From NCBI GenBank assembly GCA_001949185.1, contig BDGG01000001.1, positions 7,514,149 to 7,578,148 of the forward strand: DNA of 64,000 bases, read 5' to 3'. Under the pieces are notes generated by a model, which saw only the letters and a program-made list of their open reading frames with translations, was not told where the DNA came from and ran no database searches. The stretch comes from Ramazzottius varieornatus. Taxonomy: Eukaryota; Tardigrada; Eutardigrada; Parachela; Ramazzottiidae. The translations under genes were made by a program, and so were the position numbers. Below are positions 33,283-45,431 of this stretch, in pieces; position 1 is the first letter of the stretch, and every line of letters starts with the position of its first letter.

Positions 33283-36200
33283 ATGAGCTCCTCGGAAGCT
33301 CTCGTTTTTGGAGTCTGCACAGTCTTCGCCAGCTACGAGCATGGAGGTTTGGACTCGTACACCGAAGTGGACACCACGCGCAACGGGACATGGGCATCTG
33401 CAGTAAGTCATCCTCTTCTCCGCAGCACTTCTGTCGTGAAAGCGTTGTATCCAACTCCAGGCATGTCCCTATTGTAGCAAATACTTGGGAGATTCAGAAC
33501 TCTCGCATCTCTACGGCATAGAAACATCTGCAGCTACGTCGATATCATCAGATGCAAACATGGTACGAACACTCCACCCCGATCAAGTAACGCATTGCTC
33601 TCCGAATATCCAAACCACCTGTAGTCCTGTAGAAACTTTTGTTTCTCTGGCAGATCGGCTCATGATCATCACCGAACATCATTCCAAATGCCTGTTGGAG
33701 GTCCCATCAAAGGAATTCAGCTTCGGCGCGTACGACTTGACTGCTTATTTTTCTGGTGAATCTTGAAGTTCGGATGAAACATTAAGTTTTGGTTGCAGAT
33801 GGAACAGTTGTTCGTTTCCGGTCCAACTAGTTGCCAACGTCTTGCATGGTCTTGATTACCTGGTTTCCCGACAGATTGGACTTCCAGGCTTAACACCGGA
33901 AATGATCGTCGTGGACGAACGGGGCAGCAATTTCAAGATCAGAGACTTCGGAAGTGTGTATCTTTCGGACTATGGAACGCTATCGCCGCTCCAGCTAAGG
34001 TACCAAACCTTTCTAATTTCCGTCTTCTTCCGCTAGGTGTATATTTTTATTTTCCTTGGAACAGGATATCTGTCTATGTGTATTCTGCTGTTTTGCGTGT
34101 AGAGATCCTAGGTATTGTCCACCGGAAGTTCTCACATTGGGAGCGGAAACGACGGGTATTCTGTTCCAGACAGCCGTTTCGGACTCGTCGGCGGTGTGGT
34201 CACTTGCTCTGATATTACTATCTGTCCTCCAGGTGAGACAAGAAGGTTTTCCTTTGTCTGATCATGCTGTGGCCATTCAGGTGTTCTGTGCAGTGTATCA
34301 GTCCGTCTACGGTTCCGGTGAAGACCTGGGTAACCAAGATGCTGACTACCATCGAGACGTCCTTCCTCGAAGCACTGGAATCAATGGATGAATTTCAAAA
34401 GTACACTGTGGGTACCCCTGCTTTACATACGTCGAGGCAATGGTGTTCCGCCATAGCTTTTATCTCTCTTGCAGGAAATGACGGAGAGCGTACGAGGCGT
34501 ACTGGAGCGATGGCTGCTGCTCGACTGCGATGATCGCCCAACACCGAAAATCGCTCTGGAAACGTTCGGAGAAGCTGTTAGACACAAATTCGAGGTACCT
34601 TACAGTTGTTTTTATCATTCTACAACGTTGCATCTTCAGCATAACGAAATTAAGTTTTCATGATGCTCGGTAGGCAAACTCGACCAGAGTGTCCCAAGGG
34701 AGCACGATTTCAGTGGTATTGGCTGGAATCGTGCGCCGCTTGGAAAGAATCTTTGATTTTGTTCGCCGAGGTCCCATATTTTTTTTCTCAGCAGGCTGTG
34801 CCTGAGCCATATGATCCGCTATGGGGACGTTTTCCACCAGTCGAGCTTCGATGCCGGAATGAAACGCGCTTTGATAAAGGTAGATGGTTATTTCGTTTTG
34901 CAGGTTTATCGTTCAGTGTTTTAGGTTTGTTTTGGTTGTAGAGTTTATGAGGTCGCCACTCCTGAGTAGGAATACAGACGAGATTTACTCGCTCTGGAAG
35001 TTGGCCGGCGGAGACGTAGTCAGCGAGGTGAAAGCCCATGGCTACGCCAAAGAGGAACCACCGGTGTTCTCCGTACCGCAGTAAGCGCAAGACTGGAGAT
35101 CCTGGGAAAAGATTTGATGACAATGCACTGTAGCCTGATCGAGATTTCTTCTTGTACAGAATTGTAACCGGTGATCAGAAAATGCTCGGCGCATCGCCGA
35201 ACCCTCATCGAGACCCATCGGGGAACTTGATCACACTGAATGTCGAGCCCTTGTTTGACGTAAGGCTGGTCTTCCAAGGAATGTGTATTTGGATAAGAAC
35301 TGTAAGATGGGGAACTTCTCATTCGTGGTTTGCAGAAACTTTACGATGTACCAAAAGAGCTGTATTTTCCGCTGTTACTGCGTAAGAGAATCTCTCTGTT
35401 AGCTTTTCGGTCAATGGAGTACACGAACGTTTTCCGTACTTTTAGGTAGTAATGATGCAGAGTTGTCGGCGATCGACTACTCAACCTTGTCGAAGCTCCC
35501 TCTGGCCATAAGGGAAACGAATCTGAAGTATCAGCTGTACCGGCAGATCCTTTTTCACCGGTTACTCCTCTGCTATCCGTACACCACAGCGACCATAAGG
35601 AAAGAAGCCGCATTGGACATTCCACCCTTGTACCGTAGTCGCGTATGGGCGGCTCTGCTGGAAGTTCAGGTAAACCTTCCTCCAGAAACTCCATGTACTG
35701 TAGTTTACCCTTCTTCGATACATGTGCTGTTTTCGGCATTCCATTTTATTTTACCAAAAGGGGGACATCGCCGAGAAGTACGACTCAATCGACAAGGATT
35801 CGCCGTGCGTTTCAGACCGACAGGTTAGCTTCGTCACTTATATCCTTTGTGCGTGAAAATCGACTTCGCAAGTGGCGTACGCTTTCGGCCACTAGCAATG
35901 AATGCGTGCGCCACTGGAGCTGACCATGTGTGTCAGTTCAGCTGCCATTTTGGTATGAAGTTGATGACCAATTCGCCTTGTAGATCGACGTGGATATTCC
36001 GCGGTGTCATCAGTACGATGCCATCATGACTTCCGCCGTCGCTCATTGGAAACTCAGAAGAATACTCAAAGCCTGGATAGCCGACCACCCGCAGTTCGTC
36101 TACTGGCAGGGCCTGGATTCGCTGACGACACCTTTAATGTACGTCAACTTCCACGACGAAGGTAGGTTTCGCTTTTCATCTTTTTTTCTAACTTTATACA

Positions 36201-37934
36201 CGTGCGCAAAAAATCTGTTGGTTTTCACAGCTCTGGCATACGCATGTCTGACTGCATTCGTCCGGAAGTACGTCTACAGTTTCTTTTTGAAGGACAACAC
36301 ACCGGTTATTCAGGGTGAGTGGTTGATGGATTACATTATCAGCCATTTCTCTACGATTGTTGCACCAGTAAGTTTCAACGTCAAAGGTGTTATATTTTCA
36401 TTTCACCAGAGTATCTGGCTGTCTTTTCGCATTTACTCGCCTTCCACGATCCAGTATTATCTTCGCACTTGACGACCATTGGTTTCTTCCCGGAGGTACG
36501 CATCAACAGTACTCACGTTGAAATTTGGTGAACAGATGTTGACCGGATACTCTTCCACCGCAGTTGTATGCGATTCCCTGGTTCCTTACCATGTTTACCC
36601 GTAAGTTTTAATACCTGTTGTAAAACATGTGGGACTTTGAATGGTGAAAGTCATGGTGACGTTTCGTCCTTTTCCACAGATGTGTTTCCGCTACATAAGA
36701 TATTCCACTTGTGGGACCAGCTGCTCCTGGGCGACGAGTCTTTCCCTCTGTTCGTCGGGTTGTCGCTACTCCATCAGCTTCGCGACCGTCTGCTTGGAAA
36801 TGGCTTTAATGAAATACTCCTAATTTTCTCAGACTTTCCAGGTACTATACGACATTTGGGCAATCTTTTCAGTACATTTTTGCCCAGTTGTCCATCCTTT
36901 CTCGTGCTGGCAGCCTGGCCGACTGTTGTTGACGTTTCGTGTTGTAGATCTGGACATTCAGTTATGTCTCCAACGGGCCAAAGAAATGTTCACCATCACT
37001 CCCAAAAGCGTAACGTGCAGGAGATATGCCTCTGAGAACATGAACCATACTGAACCAACTGCTCTTAGCTCTTCCGGTAACAGACAGGCTGTACCAACGG
37101 TAAGTCAGCGTTCATGGGGCTCTTTCCAACCTACATAATCGCTGATATTTCTTTACGTCGTATCATCATTATACACTCGAGCCGCTTGACATCTCGTTTC
37201 TGCCGCATTGCTTTCCGGGTGACTCGAGTAATCTCTTTTCAGGGCGTTTACGAGATCGACCTGGAGACCCTAAAGACCGAAATATCTCCCAGGATCACCT
37301 GGCAAGAGATCCATTGGCTCCTGAATCCGGGAGGTGGGTCCAATGGGACGTCGCACAAAAGAGCACCGCGGCCTATTCTGGTTGACGTTCGATTACAGGA
37401 AGAGTAAGTAGCGTGTAAAGTCTCATGGTAAAGGCGCAGTGACTAGCAGGTGTTTTATAGGTTCTTGAAGGGAACGTTCCCTCACAGCATGAACATACCG
37501 TTCACTTCTGCATTCGATGCCGACGGTAAACTACTGTCGTCTTTTGAGTCTAGGACCCTCGAAGATAGCAAGGGCAAACTAGTCGTGGTTCTGGATGGAA
37601 AGTGCAACTATTCCCCAACGGTAAGACTTGGTTTATCCTTTTCAGTTCTTGCATGAGTGCTTCACGCGGGTGGATCGGGGTGATCGGCAAACAAACTCTA
37701 TTGTTATCCTGAGTGGCGCACGTTTTCAGTGTTATTGGCCGGAAGCATGCGCCACGTGGACTGACGATCTTGTCGCGTTGGCTAGCATAGGCCCGACATC
37801 CTGTTAGTAGGGTTCTGTTTTTGCAGTTCGCAGCTAAACTGGTTCAATTGGGCTTCCCGCATGTCTGCGTGCTTCACCAAGGCATCGATCACCTAAAGAC
37901 GTCCGGTTACGTTACCGTCCCTAACAGCTGGTGA
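33283..37934 (+). CDS. TBCK: TBC domain-containing protein kinase-like protein
   Basis: Twenty-one exons from 33283 to the stop at 37934 close in phase to about 912 residues (human is 893). Order: a diverged kinase-like domain (residues about 1-280, with [25 protein letters not shown] and [14 protein letters not shown]), a linker, the Rab-GAP TBC domain (about 450-660: [67 protein letters not shown]) and a rhodanese domain (about 770-905, [13 protein letters not shown]). TBCK is a subunit of the FERRY endosomal mRNA-transport complex and affects mTOR signalling. Exon ends: 33402, 33729, 33999, 34232, 34407, 34594, 34879, 35080, 35259, 35381, 35669, 35823, 36161, 36314, 36495, 36600, 36841, 37099, 37403, 37620, 37934. 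The borders of exons 2, 5 and 7 are the least certain. Confidence 0.92.
34666..34776. repeat. Foldback element, TBCK intron 6
   Basis: GGTAGGCAAACTCGACCAGA ... AAGGGAGCACGATTTC, loop AGTGGTATTGGCTGG, then AATCGTGCGCCGCTTGG and TTGTTCGCCGAGGTCCC. Outer and inner arms are both visible. Confidence 0.78.
35862..35927. repeat. Foldback element, short core only, TBCK intron 12
   Basis: The core is CGCAAGTGGCGTACGCTTTC ... AATGCGTGCGCCACTGG. The outer arms are missing or diverged. Confidence 0.65.
37682..37790. repeat. Foldback element, TBCK intron 20
   Basis: GATCGGCAAACAAACTC ... GAGTGGCGCACGTTTTC, loop AGTGTTATTGGCC, then GCATGCGCCACGTGG, ACGATCTTGTCGCGTT. Confidence 0.8.
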
Positions 37935-38099
37935 CATATCCCCGTATGTCCAGTGTTTTGCACAAGATTATCTTTCCGAAACTGAGATTATTTTGAAACT
38001 AAACGGTTGAATACTCCGAAGGGCATACATTTTATTCTCATCTTCCAAAGTTTTCTAGGGTACGCATTTCTTGCTCAGAGATAACACAGTCATAACAAT

Positions 38100-40045
38100 T
38101 TACAAGTCAAACACATTACCAATCCAAGCTTGATACATTTGCGAGTTTTCCCCCACTACCAGCCGGAAGTAGTCCCCGACCTCCGCAATCAGAGCAAATG
38201 CCTCCATGAAGCGTTCTTGTTGAGCCAGCCATTTAACGATGAGGAAGCAGGGATGATAGCAATAGTCTCTGACGTGCTCCCTAAAAAATAATGAAAATTG
38301 CGTTGCAACCAGAAACGTCACCAAAAACGATTTTGAAGAAAAAAAACACATTTCCAAATAATGTCTTCCGCGAAGTTATTTTTACCTTCGAATACTGACG
38401 GCTGCCAGCAGGTGCTCCATGCCTTCGTTCAAGTTCCCCGATAAAGTTAGCAAGCGGGAAGCCGCGTCGTGATGAGCCACGCCCAGCACGAAGTTATCTG
38501 AGGCGAGTACTTCGCAGGCTGTACTCATCAAAGCGCGAATGTCGTCTTGGCTTCTCTTTCGGGTGTTTTTGTCGTTCAGCTTGCTTTCCACAATGAAAGC
38601 TCTCAGTTCGGCGAGGGACTTCAGCGCTCTGTGGAAAGCCTCCTGGTTCGTTTTGTTACACTGCGGACAGGCTGGTGTCTTCGAACATTGGCGTAGGTTC
38701 TCGGCGCCGAGTGGAATCGAAGTGGCACAGTTCGAGCATTTCATGGCGTTCCTCTTGGCTATCTGGAAAGCAAAAAAATTGACCCAGGAATTCCTCATCA
38801 GTTATCAGTCATTGGGAGCTCGAGAAACAAATTCGACAAGATTGCTTTCCCAAATGGCGCGCCGTTCCAGTGCTATTGGCTGGAAGCGTGCGCCACCACG
38901 TTATACGATCTTGGGCCCAGTTTGTTTCCCGAGCTTGCCGCAGAGTTTTGCCGATTTCTTTAGTCTTACAGTTTCAGGATCGGCGCATCCCGGACAATCG
39001 CAGGTGAAGAAGTATCGCTTCTCCAGATAAGACTTTCGGTTCTCCAACAAGTCGAATGGGGAAATGTATGCTATTCGGACCTGGAAACAGATGACACAGT
39101 TTGACTTTCACTTGCTGTGGCTTTTGAGGTCCGTTGCATCATCCTACGTTTTCCGCTTTGTCGATATTGCGGATGACTTTGATCGTGACGGTCTTCCCCA
39201 CGTCAACCTGCAGAGCATTCGGTACACAAGAATGGTCCAAAATAGAGGGCCCCAGGTAAATTCCTCGCCCAACAGCCACCACGTTGGGGTGCTGCAGGTC
39301 GTACAGAGCAAAGTTATTGATGTAAAATTTCCCAAGAAGCCGGATGAACGTCGGAAAGTCAGGACAAATTTTTCGCTTCTTCTCCACGTCAGCTCTGTCC
39401 AGGTAGGGCTTCAGCACCAGGTAGGACTCTTTCAACTCTGGACGTAAGTCGAGAAACTCCTCCTCGTGGGACATCAGGTCGTCAAATGTCCGAGGAGATT
39501 CTGGCGTACAGTCCCCCGGTGCGCTTCCCTTCTCTTTCCTCTACAATGTGAATAATATGATGCCGAAAATTGCGCGAGGTAAGGAAGGACCCTTACGTCT
39601 ACTATCAAGAATCTGGTTCCGGACTTACCTTTAGTTTTGTCATGATTTTCAACAGGACTAATAACCGGTCCAAATTTCCTTCACTTTCTAGACGCTTGTC
39701 GGCAATTATTCCTTTGAGAATAGCGCATTCCGGTTTATGCCGATTCTTCCAGTCGGCAATCTGGCAGTTTTCGGAGCAATATCCGGCGAAGCGGCAGCCC
39801 ATACAGCGGCGTATCTCCTGGTCTTCGGCAATATCCGGTCGACGTAAGCAGTGGTAACAATGGCTCCGTAGTTTGTTGGCGTACAGGGAAAATATCCATG
39901 GCTCACATTTGAATACCGTATCTCCTACCTTGTAGGCAAAGTCAGACTTGCCATCCACCAGATCTGCAAGAAAAACATTCTCCTCCGGATCGGCTAAGTT
40001 GAGACCTCGGTCCTGAGCTTCTCTGACCAACGAAGAGATATCCAT
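38100..40045 (-). CDS. SET and MYND domain protein (SMYD3-like methyltransferase)
   Basis: Five minus-strand exons, 40045-39629, 39540-39148, 39080-38970, 38762-38386 and 38280-38100, close to 492 residues. A MYND zinc finger lies at about residues 63-105 (CYHCLRRPDI ... RRCMGCRFAGYCSENC, HKPEC), inserted in the split SET domain. The SET core shows GIYLGPSILDHSCVPNA (the NHSCxPN motif with D for N) and TIKVIRNIDKAENV. The post-SET CDCPGCADP follows, and the C-terminal helical repeats contain an extra CSNCAT/CPQCNK cysteine pair. SMYD3 methylates MAP3K2 and histone tails. The extra cysteines and about 60 more residues than human SMYD3 mean SMYD-family is safer than a strict ortholog call. It is convergent with TBCK, only 165 bases apart. 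Confidence 0.87.
38815..38940. repeat. Foldback element, SMYD intron 3
   Basis: GGGAGCTCGAGAAACAAATTC ends trimmed: the left arm begins GAGCTCGAGAAACAAATTCG, the core is AAATGGCGCGCCGTTCC, the loop AGTGCTATTGGCTGG, then AAGCGTGCGCCACC and TTTGTTTCCCGAGCTTGCC. Confidence 0.8.
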
Positions 40046-40367
40046 TAAGTAAAATCAATGGACAAACTATTCTGTAAGAAAACTGACAAAAGTTGACAAG
40101 AACTAAAGTATGAGATATGTTTTTAAATCGGCTAAAAATTCCTATGAAGAGATGTTTCGCCATCTGCACGACTCGACGTGATTCAGGCTGCGTGAAAACT
40201 GGGTTTAGTCTACCATGAGGAAATCTGAAGGACTAAAAATAACTCCATGCAGCCGTGCCGCAGAGCACAAGCTCAACAGCGAATGCTCCTAATCGAAAAC
40301 GGTATGTACTTGCAACCATTCAAGACCAGTTCTAAAAATGAAACCTCAGAATAAAAGATTGAAAAAA

Positions 40368-41550
40368 CTAGACCGGAAAGCTGGACAGATAGAGGGTAAA
40401 ATATAAGAAAACGTTTACAGGTATGGACAAGACAGAAAAGCAGGACAAGGAGGAGGCAGAGTTGACCGAGGCGGCTGGTGGATCTTGAGGCTGGATACAG
40501 TCACAGATGGCGCTCTTCATGCAGTCTTCCCAGGTAAGCTGCTTCACCTTGATTTCTTTCATACCGGTTTGCTTAAACATGTTGTAGTCGTAGGACATGT
40601 CACAGACACAGACGGTAAATTCTGTACTTTTAGACACGGCGGCCCCGCTGTCCTTCTTTGTCGCTGGATATGGACCGTGACAACCTTGGTACGCCCAAGC
40701 AGCATCTGCAAGAGAAACATAAAATGAAGAGGTTGGACCACTAGGAGGAAGTCTTATTACCATTGTGGAAATTGAAATGAAGCTGGTATGTCGCGAACGA
40801 AACTTATACAAGGTCATTAGCTCAAGTGGCGCACCCTTACCGTCTTGTTGGCTGCAAGCGTACGCCACTTTGAAAACTCGACCAGATCGTCTCAAGTGGC
40901 GCACGTTTTGATTGTTCCTCGTCGGAACAACGCGCCACATGAAATAACAGTCTTTTGACCACCCAGTTTTCGATGACGTCATAATCGAACACAGATTCTT
41001 TTTCATTCAATGCCGAATTTCGGTCGTTAGTCTCGCGAAATCTGGTTTGGGACGGTACCTGCGGCACCATACTGGGAGCTGGGAACCTGAACTTCCGGTA
41101 TGACAAACTGACAATCACATGGCGCTTTGACATAGCGACACAGCTCATAATATATCACCGACGGGAAAGGCTTAATTTTAGCCAAGTAAGGTTCCATATC
41201 TTTCAGAGAAATATCCCCAAAAACACTCCATGTCCACGTTGAAATGTTGTAGATCGATAGGTCGTAGGTCGAGTTGCACGAGCAGATCGTCCCGTCCGTA
41301 GCTACGTCATACTTTCCCGTGCAGTTGTAGAAGGCAAACAGGGAAGGATCCTTATCAACCGCTAAAACCACAAACCGTAACAATAATATGCGTCATTTTA
41401 GAAATTTCTGCGATTTTTTGATCGAGCCAGGAAAATATTACCCTCTTGGCCGGCTTTATTGTCAGCAACGTCACTTCCGCGTACCGTCCCCACCAAAGTA
41501 ATCGTCAAGGTCAGAATGAGGTATATCCGGTACAACCATCTCTTGGGCAT
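40368..41550 (-). CDS. Secreted or GPI-anchored two-repeat cysteine-rich protein, unknown family
   Basis: Three minus-strand exons, 41550-41442, 41361-41059 and 40705-40368, close to 249 residues. A signal peptide (RIYLILTLTITLVGTVRG) is followed by two related cysteine modules. Module 1 is FYNCTGKYD ... ICSCNSTYDLSIYN ... YVKAPCDC; module 2 is QGCHGPYP ... CVCDMSYDYNMF ... DCMKSAICDC. Each ends in a CDC and contains a CxC before a YD/YN run. The C-terminus is a small-residue stretch (PPAASVNSASS) and then a hydrophobic tail, the layout of a GPI-anchor signal. Several N-glycosylation sequons lie in module 1. I recognise no named family; three-finger (Ly6-like) folds are possible but the spacing does not clearly fit. 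Confidence 0.75.
40812..40957. repeat. Foldback array with two modules, intron 2 of the GPI-like gene
   Basis: Core 1 is CAAGTGGCGCACCC ... GCGTACGCCACTTTG and core 2 is CAAGTGGCGCACGTTT ... AACGCGCCACATG. They are joined by AAACTCGACCAGATCGTCT, a fragment of the outer arm. Confidence 0.78.
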
Positions 41551-41721
41551 CGAAAGAAACGACCATAGTCCTCATGGGCCAGTTTTCCTGTTTTCGAGAA
41601 AAAGCAAAAGTGTTCTCCCAAATGGGAATATCCCCCTTTGTATTGTCTACAGGGGAAACGGCGTCGCACTACACCGAGGTTGCGCGGAAACATGCACGAG
41701 CCACCAGATAGATTGATTTGA

Positions 41722-42430
41722 TTAGATTACTAGTGTGGCTCTTCGTTTGTTGTGCTCGTGATCTTCGAAATCTTCCAGAAGATCATCGGCATATCGGTAA
41801 GCAGAGTAAGTGCTGATACCGCCGCACAGAACAATAAGAATGACTAAAAGAACATGATGGGGAAATTCAACACCTTGGATGGGAAAGCGATTGATGAGGC
41901 CATAACTAAACCAAACAGCAATGGCTTGAGCTATTAAACTAGAAATGTTGGTGAAACCAGCAGCACAGGATATGACCAGATGGAGCAGACGCGAATTCGA
42001 TGGGTGGTTGATGCGGGGTCGCTGGTAAAACGAGATGGACCAGCCGAAACCTCCAGCGATGAACGTAAGTATCATGGAGATAAGTAAGAGGGCGAATCCG
42101 AGGTCCGAGACGTTGTGGACGAAAGGCACGACAAAAACGACGATTCTGTCTGGAAAAAGCATAGAAGGGTCACCAGGGTACAGTTAGGACAGTTAGGACT
42201 GTGCGCGAGTTGAGCTGGGTGGAGGTGTGATCGTAACCCTTACAAGCAATGCCGTAAACGATGGCACTTCCAGAAGTGGCGCACTGGATAACCGAGATGA
42301 CGCGACGAACTCGATCGGAGCCAGGTTCGCCGTTTAAGGATAGTGAGAGCCTTTCACGCTGAGCTGCGGTTGCTTGGTATAGTTCTTGGGGATGTGTGGC
42401 TGAAACAAGAGCTGCTTGGCCCGCTTCCAT
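41722..42430 (-). CDS. Small multi-pass membrane protein, unknown family
   Basis: Two minus-strand exons, 42430-42244 (donor CTT|GTAAGG) and 42149-41722, join in phase 1 to 204 residues. The N-terminal 50 residues are hydrophilic. Four hydrophobic stretches follow (SGSAIVYGIAYRIVVFVVPF, FALLLISMILTFIAGGFGW, LVISCAAGFTNISSLIAQAI with AVWFSYGLI, and HHVLLVILIVLCGGISTYSA). The C-terminus is acidic then basic (LLEDFEDHEHNKRR) and probably cytosolic. No family is recognised; a tetra-spanning topology is inferred. The gene lies upstream of the GPI-like gene on the same strand with only 171 bases between them. Confidence 0.65.
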
Positions 42431-43454
42431 TGTCCAATACACTGAATTGACAACCGTAGGAACAGCGATTCACAGAATTAGTCAGGTTGTTTAGTGGTGT
42501 TTCGTGGCCAGACGTGTGCACGAGAATAAACTGGGTGAGGTTGCTAAGATTATCTCATCATTCTCATGGATGAGCCAGTGAACTCTTGAAGTCCTACTGC
42601 CTGAGCTCTAGCACAACTGGCTGCACCGAAAACTGCGAAAATTCTGATAGTTACACCGAAGCGCGGCTCTTCTTTCCGTTCGGCAGGGCAAGAAATCGCA
42701 AGTTGTCAATTCCGGATCGGGGAGTTTCTGGTAAGAACTGAAAAATTCGCGAACATCCCAGCATGACAAGACAAAGACACATTGTGATCGTGTACGACAT
42801 GACATTCTAACACAATGGTAATCTGGCGGTTCTCGTCACAACTCAAAACCAAAATAACTCGAACCTCATGGTTTCCTTTGTTTTTTCTCAGCTCATTTCG
42901 TTTTTATAGTTCATGAATCAAATGCAAATGTTTTACCTAGCTTGTTTGGATCACAGGAGAGCCAAAGGCAGGACTGCCGGTAACAGCCACTCGTTTTTTT
43001 ACTGCAGGTACCGTAAGCGAGGTGAGGGCGAGCGTCTCGTTTGAATGGATCAACATGATACGACATCCATCGATCTGTCCCCGCTGATCCATATGGCTGA
43101 TCATCGTTAATGGTAATAATGGATCTGTTTTCAAGGTAGAGAGCTGCGTGTTTCGATCGAAAGAACGGGATCATGGATGATCACCATCCACCTTACTGCA
43201 CACGTTCAGCCCACCTCCTCTCCGCGTTGAATGAAGAGACTACAAGCCCAGGTATGGATCGACTGGCTGGCCCGCTCGCGCTCTCCGGCATGTCGATAAT
43301 CCTTCCATCTATTCATCCTTTTGCACAATACAGGTCTCTCCTCTGTATGGATGGCAGAAGCCGGAGGGAAGGCAACTAAATCGTGGGCCGTTCGACGGGA
43401 AGAGAAGGGATAACAGTCGTTCGACACTGGCCGTAAATCAGGCTATACGTACTA

Positions 43455-43535
43455 ACGCATTACGTCATCGCGCTAGCATGGTTTCATGCTATATTTGTAT
43501 GCTACTCCTTTGCACTGCGATGACGTCAGACGCGA
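43455..43535. promoter_or_regulatory. Second inverted CRE-like pair
   Basis: TACGTCATCGC at 43461-43471 faces GCGATGACGTCA at 43517-43528. The two form inverted arms about 45 bases apart, and the right one contains a perfect TGACGTCA. The arrangement resembles the pair in the phosphatase intron. Function is inferred only. Confidence 0.4.
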
Positions 43536-45311
43536 GTCGATTATATTTCCTAGGCTGTACGCGATCCGGTGATCACACGTTGATGATCGTTGCTCAGGTG
43601 TGAAACATCCAGCTGTCAGGCTCATCATGTAGACATCTCAAGCTGATTCCGAAGAGAATAGTTCATGCATGCCCGTTCTTGCCTGGTGTCCAACGAAGGA
43701 AGAAACTGCAACAGCTCTTAAGGTTCTCGATTACTAATTGCACTTGACTCATACCAGTCCTGTGACTGCCACATCTCTTGTTTCCGTTTCTTCCCGCTGC
43801 CCAGCTGGTTTTATACCAACTTTCTATCTTCTTCTCGCTCCGTAGATCAGTGGATATCACAGTCGTTCCATCGTTTGGGAATTACACCACCCGGGAATTT
43901 TCACGATCCAGCTGTGGAAATCGGATGGTACAACCATGAAGTGTCGTCTCTGCGAACTCGCCGACTGACAACGGACTCAGCTGACTTGTCATCTGCGCAA
44001 AAGGTACATTGTCTTTCCGTAAAAAAGTTTGATGTGTTTTAGCCATCTCAAAAACGTGAATTCGTTTGAGATTTTTTTCCCCGACGATTCTTTGTAATAA
44101 ATTTTTTTCATTTTGCAAGAACAATTCGCGAAATACGATTCCACCCGCGGTTAATAAGTTTAACGGTATCATGTTGAAACCATGAAACGACCAGACACGC
44201 TGGGAAATAGGGTTCGGAGAAGAAGCTTGTGCCGGTCCTCGGTTGTTTTCCGTAACCGTATGGTTTCTGTTCTCACTCCTCACTTCCGTATCGTTCTTTG
44301 GTGCTCACTGAAAATTATCAACACGAAGTTGTATAAGGGTCCTCTTTAGTGTTTGGAGAAAGTACCTTGCTCATCGTGGACGCCGAGTGTTCACTCACAG
44401 GCTCAGCTGGAGGGATTCCCACCGATCGAGCGATCGATACCTGAAGGGGTCCTTGAAAATTTGATCCTAGTTAGGCGCAATCGAATATAATATTGCAAAA
44501 AGTGCAGACTGTTAGAAGATACTCACAGGCTGACATGAGCACGCACATACCGGCAGCACTGGTTCCCACTTAATTTATGGGTCTGGGAGAGAACAAGGGG
44601 TCGACCAGGAAGGGCTGTGGCACATTACCACATCAGCGTCAATTAATTATTTTAGGTTCCATCAGCAGACTCGGTTTCTGTAGTCCTTGTAAAGACATCG
44701 TCATACCAGACGGGCCATGATCAAAGTATCGAAACAGCATTACGTGTATCTCGTACCGAAACTTGATATTGCTCTTGTTGTTATTTTTTTCACAAGTCAG
44801 TTTGTTCCCCTCTAGCTGTCATGGCAAAATATACGTGGAATAAGGTACAAGGAGTTTCTCCAGATAAAATCGGACTGAAATGGATAACTTTCAGCAAGTG
44901 AAGATTCTGTTTCAGAGTGTTATCGTGTCGAAGCGAGTTTTTTTCTTCTTGCTAACTCTATGTGTTAAAAAAATCAAGAACGGATGAAAGGGATCTGAGT
45001 TGCTCGAGGTCTCCGTCTGGGTCTTGGTCCGTGTGAAGTGATTGATGGGCATCGCTGTGAAACTTCTATTGGGACTGATTAAATTTCCCATAGATTGAAG
45101 CGCTTTGTCAAAGAGGACCAACTCTGTTCTTTGACTCTTTTCCATCCTTTGTGCTTTTTTCCACGGTTTCTCCCTTCCGGCCAACAAAGTAAAAGTTAAC
45201 CCTCGGCGACCCAACCCTGGCACAAAATTACGCGAAAAAGACTTAGAGGCGTGACTTGGTGCAAAGAAAGCCTCGCATAGATCTTTACTCTTCTGTGTGG
45301 ACGGATATGGA

Positions 45312-45431
45312 AGTTCGGCAAACAAACTCGACCAGATCGTTTCTCATAGTGGTGTACGCTCTCAGCCAATAAGACTGGAGAAGTGCGCCATTCCGGAAAA
45401 CGATGTGGTCGAGTTTGTTTGCCGACCTTCC
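45312..45431. repeat. Foldback element, intergenic
   Basis: GTTCGGCAAACAAACTCGAC, AGATCGTTT ... GTGGTGTACGC, loop TCTCAGCCAATAAG, then AGTGCGCCATTCCGG and GTCGAGTTTGTTTGCCGACC. Both outer arms are intact. Confidence 0.82.

Noticed and set aside
36319-36531. Open frame overlapping TBCK exons 14-15 as an alternative exon
   Set aside because: It reads through an intron in the wrong phase. The spliced version follows TBCK closely.
42268-42284. A GTGCGCCACTT match to the foldback stem inside exon 1 of the small membrane protein
   Set aside because: It has no paired left arm or loop nearby and codes QCATSG in frame; a short chance match is the simpler view.
43882-44283. 133-codon minus-strand frame in the gene-poor interval
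   Set aside because: Looks like composition-driven open sequence; no signal, domain or homology that I recognise.
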